From contig NZ_LAZS01000008.1 of the NCBI RefSeq assembly GCF_002007205.1, forward strand, positions 248,001-312,000: DNA of 64,000 bases, in the 5' to 3' direction. The stretch's first letter is position 1. Each line of letters opens with the position of its first letter. Positions 25,740 through 34,296 of the stretch are shown here, in pieces. Origin of the DNA: Ensifer adhaerens (GTDB lineage Bacteria > Pseudomonadota > Alphaproteobacteria > Rhizobiales > Rhizobiaceae). A program made the position numbers and the translations under genes. The notes below the pieces were generated by a model. It was not told the DNA's origin and ran no database searches. It worked only from the letters and a program-made list of their open reading frames with translations.

Positions 25740-25830
25740 CGGCCTTCTGACGAAGGCAGAAGGATGTTCTAGAATCAAAGTGATAGAGCGCCGCGCACTC
25801 ATTGGAACCCGCGGCGCTCCAGACCAAAAT
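25740..25830. repeat. RIME-like palindromic element in the binding-protein to permease gap
   Basis: The gap 25610-25883 holds several inverted repeats: a 7-bp stem (25743-25763) and a 10-bp stem GAGCGCCGCG (25786-25795 with 25810-25819). Between them is the stretch GATGTTCTAGAATCAAAGTG. This two-palindrome design and its intergenic position resemble the RIME1 elements of Rhizobiaceae, which are about 108 bp. The family match is from memory and needs a database check. Confidence 0.45.
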
Positions 25831-25844
25831 CCGGTGACAGCCGT

Positions 25845-25860
25845 TGCACTTCAAAGTGCA
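25845..25860. repeat. Short perfect hairpin TGCACTT/AAGTGCA
   Basis: A 7-bp inverted repeat with a 2-base spacer lies 23 bp before the permease start. It may belong to the adjoining RIME-like element or fold near the ribosome binding site of the permease gene. Confidence 0.35.
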
Positions 25861-25883
25861 CTCGGCGGGCGAGGTGGCAAGCG

Positions 25884-26912
25884 ATGAAGGCAGATGTTCC
25901 AAAAGGAACCGGCTCCAGCCTCGGCGAGGCGGCAATGGCCCCCGTTCGCCTGGCGATGGCGGCCATCGATGCGCCGCTGCGCTGGGTTCAGCGTCGGCTC
26001 GGCATCGGCGGCATGGCGACCTTCTTCCTGCTGCCGAACATGCTGATCTTCGGCGTATTCGTGCTTTTGCCCTTCTTCATTAATTTCGCCTATTCGATGA
26101 CCGGCGGCACGGCCCTTTTCCTGCCCGACCGGAGCTTCGTCGGTGGCGAGCAATATGCACGGCTCTTCGACTGCGCCAACTACACCGACCCGAACTCCTG
26201 CGCGGAAGACACCTTCTGGACGGCCGTCGGCAACACGGCGTGGTTCGTGCTGCTGCAGGTCAGCCTGATGATCCTGTTTTCGCTCATCACGGCGCTGATC
26301 CTCAACCGCGAGCTTATGGCGCGCAGCTTCTGGCGGGCGGTGTTCTTCTTCCCCGTGCTGCTTTCGCCCGTGGTGGTCGGCCTCATTTGGAAGTGGATCC
26401 TGCAGCGCCAGGGGCTGCTCAATTTCGGGCTCTACGGCCTCGGCTTCGATCCCTACACCTGGCTCAACGACCGCAACTGGTCCTTTGCCGCGACCGTCGG
26501 CGTTTCGATCTGGGCGCATATGGGCTTCTACACGCTGATCCTGCTTGCCGGCCTGCAGGCGATCCCAAAGGATCTTTATGAAGCGGCCGAGATGGACGGC
26601 ACCCGGCCTGCGCGCGCCTTCTGGCGCATCACCCTGCCGCTCCTGATGCCCAACCTGCTTGTCGTCATCGTGCTCGTGCTCATCCGCGCCGTGCAGATCT
26701 TCGACGAGGTCTATGTGCTGACCGGCGGCGGGCCGGGCACCAGCACCCTCTACATCACGCAGTACATCTACGAGACCGGCTTCGCGACGCAGTTGCGCAA
26801 TCCCGGCCTTGCCGCCGCCGCCTCGATCCTGATGGGCGCCGTGCTGGTGGTCCTGACCTTGGTCCAGCTCGGCCTTGGCCGCAAAGGCGAGAAGAAGGGA
26901 GCCCGTAAATGA
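25884..26912 (+). CDS. Sugar ABC transporter permease (MalF/UgpA type)
   Basis: A 342-residue CUT1 permease with a cytoplasmic N-terminus of about 45 residues and six membrane helices. There is a notable periplasmic loop holding two cysteines (FDCANYTDPNSCAED). The EAA motif reads EAAEMDGTRPARAFWRITLPLLMPNL. It overlaps the next permease by 4 bases. The two form the channel for the sugar-binding protein above, whose gene is separated by a 274-bp gap with palindromes. Confidence 0.9.
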   Translation: MKADVPKGTGSSLGEAAMAPVRLAMAAIDAPLRWVQRRLGIGGMATFFLLPNMLIFGVFVLLPFFINFAYSMTGGTALFLPDRSFVGGEQYARLFDCANYTDPNSCAEDTFWTAVGNTAWFVLLQVSLMILFSLITALILNRELMARSFWRAVFFFPVLLSPVVVGLIWKWILQRQGLLNFGLYGLGFDPYTWLNDRNWSFAATVGVSIWAHMGFYTLILLAGLQAIPKDLYEAAEMDGTRPARAFWRITLPLLMPNLLVVIVLVLIRAVQIFDEVYVLTGGGPGTSTLYITQYIYETGFATQLRNPGLAAAASILMGAVLVVLTLVQLGLGRKGEKKGARK

Positions 26913-27961
26913 GCCGTGTCGCCGAATTCATCTTCCGTCGCCGCGGCCGCAGCGGCTGGCACTGGACCGACGTCTTCACCTGGGTCTGGCTGATCGGCGG
27001 TCTCTTCATCATGTTCGGCCCGGCCGTCTGGCTTGTCGGCTCCTCCTTCAAGTCGCCGGCAGCGCTTGCCGAATTTCCGCCGACGATCATGCCCTATGTG
27101 ACCCAGAAGGCGACGGTCGAAGGCTACGACAAGCCGCTCGACCTCTACGAGGTGACAATGCCGGATGGCAGCAAGACGGTGCTCGCCGAAGTGCGCCGCA
27201 TCGGCATCGTCAGCCAGATGGTTTCGCCCGACAAGCCGACCGAAATCGTCAAGGTCAAGATCGCCGAGCGCACGCCGGTGCGCACCATGTCCTTCGCGAC
27301 CTCGAACTACAGCGAGCCCTTCACCCATTTCGACTTCGTCCGCTACCTCTGGAACTCCGTCTTCGTGACGGTCACGGCGACGCTGATCACGCTGATCGTC
27401 AATTCGATGGCCGCCTTCGCGCTCAGCAAATACGAGTTCCGCGGCCGCACCTTCGCGATGCTTCTGATCCTTGCCACCCTGATGGTTCCGCTCTCGGTGA
27501 TCATGGTGCCGCTCTATTCGATCGTCTCGGCGCTCGGCCTCTTCAACAATCTCTGGGGCGTAATCCTGCCGACCGTCGCAACGCCGACGGGCGTCTTCAT
27601 CCTGCGCCAGTACATGCTGACGATCCCCGACGAGCTGATCGACGCGGCGCGCATGGACAAGGCGTCCGAATGGCAGATCTACTGGCGCATCATCCTGCCG
27701 CTGACGGCGCCGGCGCTCGCGGTTCTGGCGATCTTCTCCGTCGTTTGGCGCTGGAACGACTTCCTCTGGCCGCTGATCGTGCTCTCGCGCAAGGAACTCT
27801 ATACGCTGCAGGTGGGCTTGAGCATCTATTCCGGCGAGCTGAACGTGCAGTGGCATTTCATTCTTGCCATGACGGTTGTCACCATGATCCCCGTCGTGCT
27901 CGTCTTCATCTTCCTGCAACGCTTCATCACCACCGGCATCGCCGGCACCGGACTGAAATAA
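26909..27961 (+). CDS. Sugar ABC transporter permease (MalG/UgpE type)
   Basis: A 350-residue CUT1 permease. It has six membrane helices and the EAA loop [21 protein letters not shown]. Between helix 1 and helix 2 there is a long predicted periplasmic loop of roughly 100 residues (about 50-145, containing [21 protein letters not shown]), much longer than in MalG or UgpE. It could contact the binding protein. It is coupled to the upstream permease and 10 bp before the ATPase gene. Confidence 0.9.
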   Translation: MSRVAEFIFRRRGRSGWHWTDVFTWVWLIGGLFIMFGPAVWLVGSSFKSPAALAEFPPTIMPYVTQKATVEGYDKPLDLYEVTMPDGSKTVLAEVRRIGIVSQMVSPDKPTEIVKVKIAERTPVRTMSFATSNYSEPFTHFDFVRYLWNSVFVTVTATLITLIVNSMAAFALSKYEFRGRTFAMLLILATLMVPLSVIMVPLYSIVSALGLFNNLWGVILPTVATPTGVFILRQYMLTIPDELIDAARMDKASEWQIYWRIILPLTAPALAVLAIFSVVWRWNDFLWPLIVLSRKELYTLQVGLSIYSGELNVQWHFILAMTVVTMIPVVLVFIFLQRFITTGIAGTGLK

Positions 27962-27971
27962 GGGGGCACCC

Positions 27972-29057
27972 ATGGGCCACATCAAGCTTACCAATGTGAC
28001 CAAGTCGTTCGGCGCCGTCGACGTGCTTCATGACATCAACCTGGAGATCAAGGACGGCGAATTCGTCGTCTTCGTCGGCCCGTCCGGCTGCGGCAAGTCC
28101 ACGCTGCTGCGCATGATTGCCGGGCTCGAAAAGCCGACCGGCGGCGAGCTCGCCATAGACGGCAAGGTGGTCAACGACGTGCCGGCCGCCGACCGCGGCC
28201 TCGCCATGGTGTTCCAGTCCTATGCGCTCTATCCGCATATGAGCGTGCGCCAGAACCTCGCCTTCGGGCTCGAAAACACCCGCATGCCGAAGGCGGAGAT
28301 TGCCGAGCGCATTGGAGAGGCGGCGCGCATGCTGGAGATCGAAGCCTATCTCGAGCGCCGCCCCGGGCAGCTTTCCGGCGGCCAGCGCCAGCGCGTCGCG
28401 ATCGGCCGAGCAATCGTGCGTCGACCGGTCGCCTTCCTTCTCGACGAGCCGCTGTCGAACCTCGACGCGGAACTGCGCGGCTCGACCCGCGCCGAGCTTG
28501 CGGCCCTTCACGCCCGGCTCTCGGCGACGATGATCTATGTGACGCACGACCAGGTGGAGGCGATGACGCTTGCCGATCGCATCGTCGTGCTTCGCGCCGG
28601 CCGCATCGAACAGATCGGCACGCCGCTCGAACTCTACAACAGGCCGGCCAACCGCTTCGTCGCCGGCTTCATCGGCTCTCCGCACATGAACTTCCTCGAG
28701 GGCACGCTGGAAGCGGCCGGCGCCGGCACGGCGGTCGCAACGCTGAAGGGCGGCCATCAGTTGCAGGTGCCGATCGCAGATGGCACGGCCGCGGCCGAAG
28801 GGCCGATCACGCTTGGCGTGCGGCCGCATCACATAACGCTCGACGCGGGCGAAAACAGCATTCCGGCGAAGATCCGTCTCGTCGAAGCGCTCGGCTCGGA
28901 AACCGTGCTGCACGCCGACGTCGCCGGCCAGAAGATCCTGATCGTCGCCCCCGGCCAGCATAACCTCGCGCAGGGCGACGACGTCAGGCTGTCGCTCAGC
29001 GCCGCCCCGATCCATCTTTTCAACGACAGGGGGATTCGCCTTGAACGCGCTGTTTGA
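27972..29057 (+). CDS. Sugar ABC transporter ATP-binding protein (UgpC/MsmK type)
   Basis: A 361-residue ATPase. Walker A is [12 protein letters not shown], the Q-loop [11 protein letters not shown], the signature LSGGQRQR, Walker [17 protein letters not shown], and the switch VTHDQVEAM. The C-terminal 120 residues form an OB-type (TOBE) regulatory domain ([12 protein letters not shown]). It is the energiser of the pectin-fragment importer. Its last 17 bases overlap the start of kduD. Confidence 0.92.
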   Translation: MGHIKLTNVTKSFGAVDVLHDINLEIKDGEFVVFVGPSGCGKSTLLRMIAGLEKPTGGELAIDGKVVNDVPAADRGLAMVFQSYALYPHMSVRQNLAFGLENTRMPKAEIAERIGEAARMLEIEAYLERRPGQLSGGQRQRVAIGRAIVRRPVAFLLDEPLSNLDAELRGSTRAELAALHARLSATMIYVTHDQVEAMTLADRIVVLRAGRIEQIGTPLELYNRPANRFVAGFIGSPHMNFLEGTLEAAGAGTAVATLKGGHQLQVPIADGTAAAEGPITLGVRPHHITLDAGENSIPAKIRLVEALGSETVLHADVAGQKILIVAPGQHNLAQGDDVRLSLSAAPIHLFNDRGIRLERAV

Positions 29058-29799
29058 CCTCACCGGCAAGACCGCTCTTGTCACCGGCGCCCGCACAGGC
29101 CTCGGCCAGGGCATGGCGCTGGCCCTCGCACGCGCCGGCGCAAACATAGCGGCCATCGGCTCGTCGCCGATGCCGGAGACGGCGGCACGGGTTGACGAGA
29201 CGGGCGTGCGCTTCCACCAGCAGACCGTGGACCTTTCGCGGCCGTTCAATGCGACCAATGTGGTCGCCGAGGCGGCGTCAGCGCTCGGCGGCATCGATAT
29301 CCTCGTCAACAATGCCGGCATCATCCGCCGTGCCGATCTGCTCGACTATTCCGAGGAAGACTGGGACAGCGTTCTCGACGTCAATCTCAAGGCGGCCTTC
29401 CTGTTGTCGCAGGCCGCGGCGAAACACATGGTTGCGACCGGACGCGCCGGCCGCATCGTCAACGTCGCCTCGATGCTCACCTTCCAGGGCGGCATTCGCG
29501 TGCCGGCCTATGCCGCCTCGAAACACGGCATCGCCGGCCTCACCAAGGCGATGGCCAACGAGCTGGCGCCGCGCGGCATCACCGTCAACGCGATTGCGCC
29601 CGGCTACATGGCGACGGACAACACCGAGGCGCTGCGCAACGACCCCGATCGCAACGCCCAGATCTCCGCCCGCATCCCGATGGGGCGCTGGGGCACGCCG
29701 GATGATCTCGCCACCGCCGTGCTCTTCTTTGCCGCCCCCGCCTCCGGCTATGTCACCGGCACGGTGCTGCCGGTCGACGGCGGCTGGCTGGTTCGATAG
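29041..29799 (+). CDS. kduD: 2-dehydro-3-deoxy-D-gluconate 5-dehydrogenase (SDR)
   Basis: A 252-residue classical short-chain dehydrogenase. The cofactor motif is [10 protein letters not shown], with NNAG at residues near 91, the catalytic serine in [12 protein letters not shown], and YAASK. It reduces the product of KduI to 2-keto-3-deoxygluconate. The start is a TTG at 29041 preceded by AGGGGG at about 7 bases; it lies within the ATPase gene, so translation is probably coupled. A downstream ATG would delete the first beta strand. KduD rather than another SDR is supported by the cluster and the [20 protein letters not shown] stretch. Confidence 0.88.
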   Translation: MNALFDLTGKTALVTGARTGLGQGMALALARAGANIAAIGSSPMPETAARVDETGVRFHQQTVDLSRPFNATNVVAEAASALGGIDILVNNAGIIRRADLLDYSEEDWDSVLDVNLKAAFLLSQAAAKHMVATGRAGRIVNVASMLTFQGGIRVPAYAASKHGIAGLTKAMANELAPRGITVNAIAPGYMATDNTEALRNDPDRNAQISARIPMGRWGTPDDLATAVLFFAAPASGYVTGTVLPVDGGWLVR

Positions 29800-29808
29800 A
29801 TTGTACCC

Positions 29809-30720
29809 ATGTCCATTTCTCGCGAACGCCTGCACACGCTTCTCGGTCTCGCCGATACAGAGCTCGTGCTGGAGGCGTGTGAGACGGACGAGCAAGGCTC
29901 CCACCTTGTCGAGAGGCTGCGCTTCCGCAGCCTTCGTAACGGAGCCGAGATCCGCGGTTTGCTGACACGACCGCCCGGAAACGACGGGCCTCGACCGGCG
30001 ATACTCTACGCCCACGCCCATGGCGGACGCTACGAGATCGGTGCCAGCGAACTGCTCGATGGCCGGCCGGCGCTGCTCGGACCACCTGGCCCTGTTCTCG
30101 CAGAGCATGGTTTCGTCACCCTTTGCATCGATATGCCGACATTCGGCGAACGCTCCAACGTCACCGAAAGCGCCGCGGCCAAAGCAGCCCTCTGGTATGG
30201 CCGCACCCTGTTCGGCCAGATGCTCGCCGAGCAGCAGGCGGCGCTTACCTGGCTTTCGTCGCGCGAGGATGTCGATGCCAACAGGATCGGCATGACCGGG
30301 ATTTCGATGGGCGCCACGCTTTCCTATTTTCTCGCAGCGCTCGACACGCGCATCGCGGCGACCGCGCATCTCTGCTGCTTTGCCGATTTCGCTTCGCTTA
30401 TCGAGACCGGCGCGCATGATCGGCACGGGCACTATCTCACCGTGCCCCGCCTGCTCGCCGAGACATCGACCGGCGCGATCGCCGGGCTGGTCGCGCCGCG
30501 GCCGCAACTGATCTGCGTGGGGCTCGACGATCCGCTGACGCCACCGCCGGCCGTGGAGCGCGCCTATGCCGAGACGCTGGCCGCCTATCGGGCGGCCGGC
30601 GCCGGCGGTGACATATCTTTGGTTGCAGAACCCGGCGTCGGCCATGTCGAAACCCGGACCATGCGCGACGCGGCTCTCGCATTCCTCACCAACCGCCTGG
30701 CAGGAACGGGCAGCCACTGA
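29809..30720 (+). CDS. Alpha/beta hydrolase, likely carbohydrate esterase of the pectin cluster
   Basis: A 303-residue cytoplasmic alpha/beta hydrolase of the dienelactone hydrolase/acetyl xylan esterase type. The nucleophile is S166 (MTGISMGATLS), the acid is D240 or D241 (CVGLDDPLTPP), and the base is H279 (PGVGHVETRTM). An oxyanion-side HAHGG motif (residues 67-71) is present. It follows kduD by 9 bp. Pectin and rhamnogalacturonan are often acetylated or methylated, so an esterase acting on imported fragments fits; this is inference. Confidence 0.75.
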   Translation: MSISRERLHTLLGLADTELVLEACETDEQGSHLVERLRFRSLRNGAEIRGLLTRPPGNDGPRPAILYAHAHGGRYEIGASELLDGRPALLGPPGPVLAEHGFVTLCIDMPTFGERSNVTESAAAKAALWYGRTLFGQMLAEQQAALTWLSSREDVDANRIGMTGISMGATLSYFLAALDTRIAATAHLCCFADFASLIETGAHDRHGHYLTVPRLLAETSTGAIAGLVAPRPQLICVGLDDPLTPPPAVERAYAETLAAYRAAGAGGDISLVAEPGVGHVETRTMRDAALAFLTNRLAGTGSH

Positions 30721-30900
30721 CGCTACCCGCTGTCACAATCACGCGGAATAGCGGAGCCGCCGGGCGTCGAGCAGGCGCTCTGCGCCGCCTTTCCGCGCTT
30801 CTTCCAACGGCTCGATCAGGATTTCGTGATGTCGCGGTAACGATCTTTCAAACATCGAAAGCAACCCCTTCGAGAATCACAAGAAAGCGAGTACTCTGAA

Positions 30901-30925
30901 GGAACTTTGCGAATGGGACGCCGTT
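30901..30925 (+). promoter_or_regulatory. EcfG/RpoE2-type promoter of prkA-yeaH-ycgB
   Basis: GGAAC (30901-30905), a 16-base spacer and CGTT (30922-30925) match the alphaproteobacterial general stress sigma factor consensus exactly. Transcription would begin near 30932, so the open frame's first ATG at 30933 is at the transcript start and the later ATG is the better start. The gap 30721-30986 otherwise holds no gene I can support. Confidence 0.75.
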
Positions 30926-30986
30926 TATTCGAATGAGCGAGCCGATAAGCAGCGATCCCCGTCTCAGCCAGCGGCCGCGGGAGAGC

Positions 30987-32939
30987 ATGATGCAAAAGAG
31001 CGAATGCGACGTCTTCGATCTCTTCTCGGAGATCTACAGCAGTGCAGCGCAAGAAGAAATCAGCCTTCAGGAATACCTCCTCGCATGTCGCGATGACAAA
31101 AGCATGTATGCCACCGCGCAGGAGCGGATGGTCACAGCCATAGGTAATCCAACCCTGATCGATACCAGCGCGGACGAGCGCCTCGGTCGCATCTTCTCCA
31201 ACCGGACCGTCAAGATCTATCCATCCTTCGCCGATTTCTACGGCATGGAAGACACGATCGAGAGGATCGTCGGTTACTTCCGCTACGCCGCGCAAGGGCT
31301 CGAGGAGCGCAAACAGATCCTCTACCTGCTCGGCCCCGTTGGCGGCGGCAAGTCTTCGCTCGCCGAGCGGCTGAAAAAGCTGATGGAGCTGCAACCGATC
31401 TATACGCTGGCCGTCGGCGGCAAGGTCAGCCCCGTCTTCGAATCTCCCCTCGGCCTCTTCCACCCGGACCGCATGGCCGACCTGCTCGAGGACAAATACG
31501 GCATCGCCCGACGCCGGCTGACCGGCCTGATCTCGCCCTGGGCGACGAAGCGGCTCGACGAAGTCGACGGCGACATCTCCAAATTCAGCGTCGTCAAGCT
31601 GACACCCTCGCGCCTGCGCCAGGTGGCGATCGCCAAGACCGAGCCCGGCGACGAGAACAACCAGGACGTTTCCTCGCTGGTCGGCAAGGTCGACATCCGC
31701 CAGCTCGAAAACTACAGCCAGGCGGACCCCGACGCCTATTCCTACAGTGGCGGCCTCAACCGCACGACACAAGGCCTGCTCGAATTCGTCGAAATGTTCA
31801 AAGCGCCGATCAAGGTGCTGCATCCGCTGCTGACGGCAACACAGGAAGGCAACTACAACGGCACCGAAAACTTCGGCGCCTTCCCCTATCAGGGTATCGT
31901 CGTCGCCCACTCCAACGAGTCGGAATGGCTGCAGTTCAAGAACAACAAGAACAACGAGGCCTTCCTCGACCGTATCCTGGTGGTCAAGGTGCCCTACTGC
32001 CTGCGCGTCACCGAAGAGCGGCAGATCTACGAGAAGCTGCTGCGCGAAAGCGAGCTGACGAAGAGCCCCTGCGCACCGGAGGTTTTGGAAAGCCTCAGCC
32101 GCTTCACCGTCTCGACCCGCCTCGCCCGCCACGAAAACTCGCCGCTCTACACCAAGATGCGCGTCTATGACGGCGAGAACCTGAAGGACACCGATCCCAA
32201 GGCAAAATCGGTCCAGGAATACCGCGATGCCGCCGGCGTCGACGAGGGCATGACCGGCATCAGCACCCGCTTCGCCTTCAAGGTGCTGTCGGAAACCTTC
32301 AACTACGACACCAAAGAGGTCGCGGCCGACCCCGTACACCTCATGTATATCCTGGAACAGGCGATCCGCCGCGAACAGTTCCCGAAGGAGACGGAGGCGA
32401 GCTATCTCGACTTCATCAAGTCCGAGTTGGCCTCGCGCTACGCCGAGTTCATCGGCCACGAAATCCAGAAAGCCTATCTCGAATCCTACAGCGAATACGG
32501 CCAGAACCTCTTCGACCGCTACATCGCCTATGCCGACGCCTGGCTCGAGGATCAGGACTTCAAGGATCCGGATACCGGACAGATCCTCAACCGGGAAATT
32601 CTCGACAGCGAACTGTCGCAGATCGAAAAGCCGGCCGGCATTGCCAACCCCAAGGACTTCCGCAACGAGGTCGTGAAATTCACCCTGCGCACCCGTGCCA
32701 AGAACCATGGGCGCAACCCCTCCTGGACGAGCTACGAGAAACTTCGCGACGTGATCGAGAAGCGCATGTTCGGCCAGGTCGAAGACCTGCTTCCGGTTAT
32801 CAGCTTCGGCTCGAAGAAGGACAGCGCATCCGAAAAGCAACATGCCGAGTTCGTCCAACGCATGACCGAACGCGGCTACACGGAGCGCCAGGTCCGACGG
32901 CTGGTCGACTGGTATATGCGGGTCAACAAGGCGGGCTGA
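30987..32939 (+). CDS. prkA: PrkA family serine protein kinase
   Basis: A 650-residue protein close to E. coli YeaG. The N-terminal AAA+ part has Walker A at LLGPVGGGKSSLAERLK, and the strongly conserved KTEPGDENNQDVSSLVGKVD and LHPLLTATQEGNYNGTE stretches; the C-terminal part carries the kinase-like PrkA domain (KPAGIANPKDFRNEVVKF, SYEKLRDVIEKRMF). YeaG-type proteins act in stress and nutrient adaptation. I chose the ATG pair at 30987/30990, with GGGAG just upstream, because the EcfG-type promoter puts the transcript start near 30932; this gives the usual family length. It leads a three-gene operon. Confidence 0.92.
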   Translation: MMQKSECDVFDLFSEIYSSAAQEEISLQEYLLACRDDKSMYATAQERMVTAIGNPTLIDTSADERLGRIFSNRTVKIYPSFADFYGMEDTIERIVGYFRYAAQGLEERKQILYLLGPVGGGKSSLAERLKKLMELQPIYTLAVGGKVSPVFESPLGLFHPDRMADLLEDKYGIARRRLTGLISPWATKRLDEVDGDISKFSVVKLTPSRLRQVAIAKTEPGDENNQDVSSLVGKVDIRQLENYSQADPDAYSYSGGLNRTTQGLLEFVEMFKAPIKVLHPLLTATQEGNYNGTENFGAFPYQGIVVAHSNESEWLQFKNNKNNEAFLDRILVVKVPYCLRVTEERQIYEKLLRESELTKSPCAPEVLESLSRFTVSTRLARHENSPLYTKMRVYDGENLKDTDPKAKSVQEYRDAAGVDEGMTGISTRFAFKVLSETFNYDTKEVAADPVHLMYILEQAIRREQFPKETEASYLDFIKSELASRYAEFIGHEIQKAYLESYSEYGQNLFDRYIAYADAWLEDQDFKDPDTGQILNREILDSELSQIEKPAGIANPKDFRNEVVKFTLRTRAKNHGRNPSWTSYEKLRDVIEKRMFGQVEDLLPVISFGSKKDSASEKQHAEFVQRMTERGYTERQVRRLVDWYMRVNKAG

Positions 32940-32964
32940 CGATGCCGAAGCAGGGGATTGGTAT

Positions 32965-34284
32965 ATGCCGAATTTTATCGACCGGCGGCTCAATCCGAAG
33001 GATAAGAGCCTCGGCAACCGACAGCGCTTTCTGAAGCGGGCCCGCGAGGAACTCAAGCGGGTCATCAAGGATCAGGTCAAATCGGACAGGATCATCGACG
33101 TCGACGCCGCCCACGGTGTGCCGATGCCGACCGATGGCGCCACTGAGCCAACCTTCCAGCCGTCCCGCGGCAGTGGCGAACGCAACTACGTGCTCCCGGG
33201 CAACAAGGAGTTTTCGGCGGGCGACCGGCTGCCGAAGCCGGAAGCGGGCGGCGGTGGCGGCGGCAAGGGCCGCCCCGGAACCGGCGAAAGCGACGATGAC
33301 TTCCAGTTCATCCTGTCACGCGAGGAAGTACTGGATCTCTTCTTCGAGGACCTGGAGCTTCCCGACATGGTCAAGCTCAGCCTCAAGGAAACGGTCACCT
33401 TCAAGCCCCGCCGCGCCGGCTTCGCCACGGCGGGAACACCGACCAACATCAATGTCGGGCGCACGATGCGCAACAGTTTCGGCCGGCGCCTGGCCTTGCA
33501 CCGGCCGAAGGAGAAGGAACTGATCGCGATTGCCGACGAGATCGCGCAACTGGAGGCCGAGCCCGAGGTTTCGGCGAAAGACCGCCTGCGGCTGAAGGAA
33601 CTGCGAAGCGAACTGGAAAGGATCGAGAAAAAGCGGCGGCGGATCCCCTATGTCGACCCGGTCGACATCCGCTTCAACCGCTTCGAACAGCAGCCATTGC
33701 CGAACGCCAATGCGGTGATGTTCTGCCTGATGGACGTTTCGGCATCGATGGGCGAGCGCGAAAAGGACCTCGCCAAGCGCTTCTTCGTGCTCCTGCATCT
33801 GTTCCTGAAGCGCCGCTATGAGCGCATCGACATCGTCTTCATCCGCCATACGGACGAAGCGCGCGAGGTCGACGAGGAAACCTTCTTCTACAGCACCCAG
33901 AGCGGCGGGACGATCGTATCGACCGCGCTCGAAGAGATGATCAGGATCGTCGAGGACCGCTATCCCTCGCAAATCTGGAACATCTATGCCGCCCAGGCGT
34001 CGGACGGCGACAATATCATCGGCGACAGCGAGCATTGTGCGGCGCTCCTGCGCGAGAAGCTGACCAAGCTCTGCCAGTACTATGCCTATGTCGAGATTAT
34101 CGATGAAAGGGAGACGGAAATCTTCGGCTCGACAGACAACGGCACTGCCCTCTGGCGAGCCTATCGCACGGTGGACGGCGAAAAGTCGAACTTCCAGATG
34201 ACCCGGATCGCCAAACCCGCCGACATCTACCCGGTCTTCCGCAGGCTCTTTGCCCGGCAGCCGGCCACACGCACCCGGAAATGA
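32965..34284 (+). CDS. yeaH: DUF444 protein with VWA-like domain
   Basis: A 439-residue protein of the YeaH/YhbH family. The N-terminus is basic and glycine-rich (a GGGGGKGRPG run near residues 93-102). Residues about 250-430 form a von Willebrand A-like fold with the MIDAS motif DVSASMGEREKDLAKRF. This family is nearly always found between prkA and ycgB and is thought to work with the kinase; its biochemical role is unsettled. It starts 25 bp after prkA. Confidence 0.92.
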   Translation: MPNFIDRRLNPKDKSLGNRQRFLKRAREELKRVIKDQVKSDRIIDVDAAHGVPMPTDGATEPTFQPSRGSGERNYVLPGNKEFSAGDRLPKPEAGGGGGGKGRPGTGESDDDFQFILSREEVLDLFFEDLELPDMVKLSLKETVTFKPRRAGFATAGTPTNINVGRTMRNSFGRRLALHRPKEKELIAIADEIAQLEAEPEVSAKDRLRLKELRSELERIEKKRRRIPYVDPVDIRFNRFEQQPLPNANAVMFCLMDVSASMGEREKDLAKRFFVLLHLFLKRRYERIDIVFIRHTDEAREVDEETFFYSTQSGGTIVSTALEEMIRIVEDRYPSQIWNIYAAQASDGDNIIGDSEHCAALLREKLTKLCQYYAYVEIIDERETEIFGSTDNGTALWRAYRTVDGEKSNFQMTRIAKPADIYPVFRRLFARQPATRTRK

Positions 34285-34296
34285 GGGGACGACCGG

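Noticed and set aside
30816..33068. 750-codon open frame on the minus strand
   Set aside because: It lies opposite prkA, whose match to YeaG is full length. Its amino acid make-up is that of the antisense of a GC-rich gene, with no recognisable domain.
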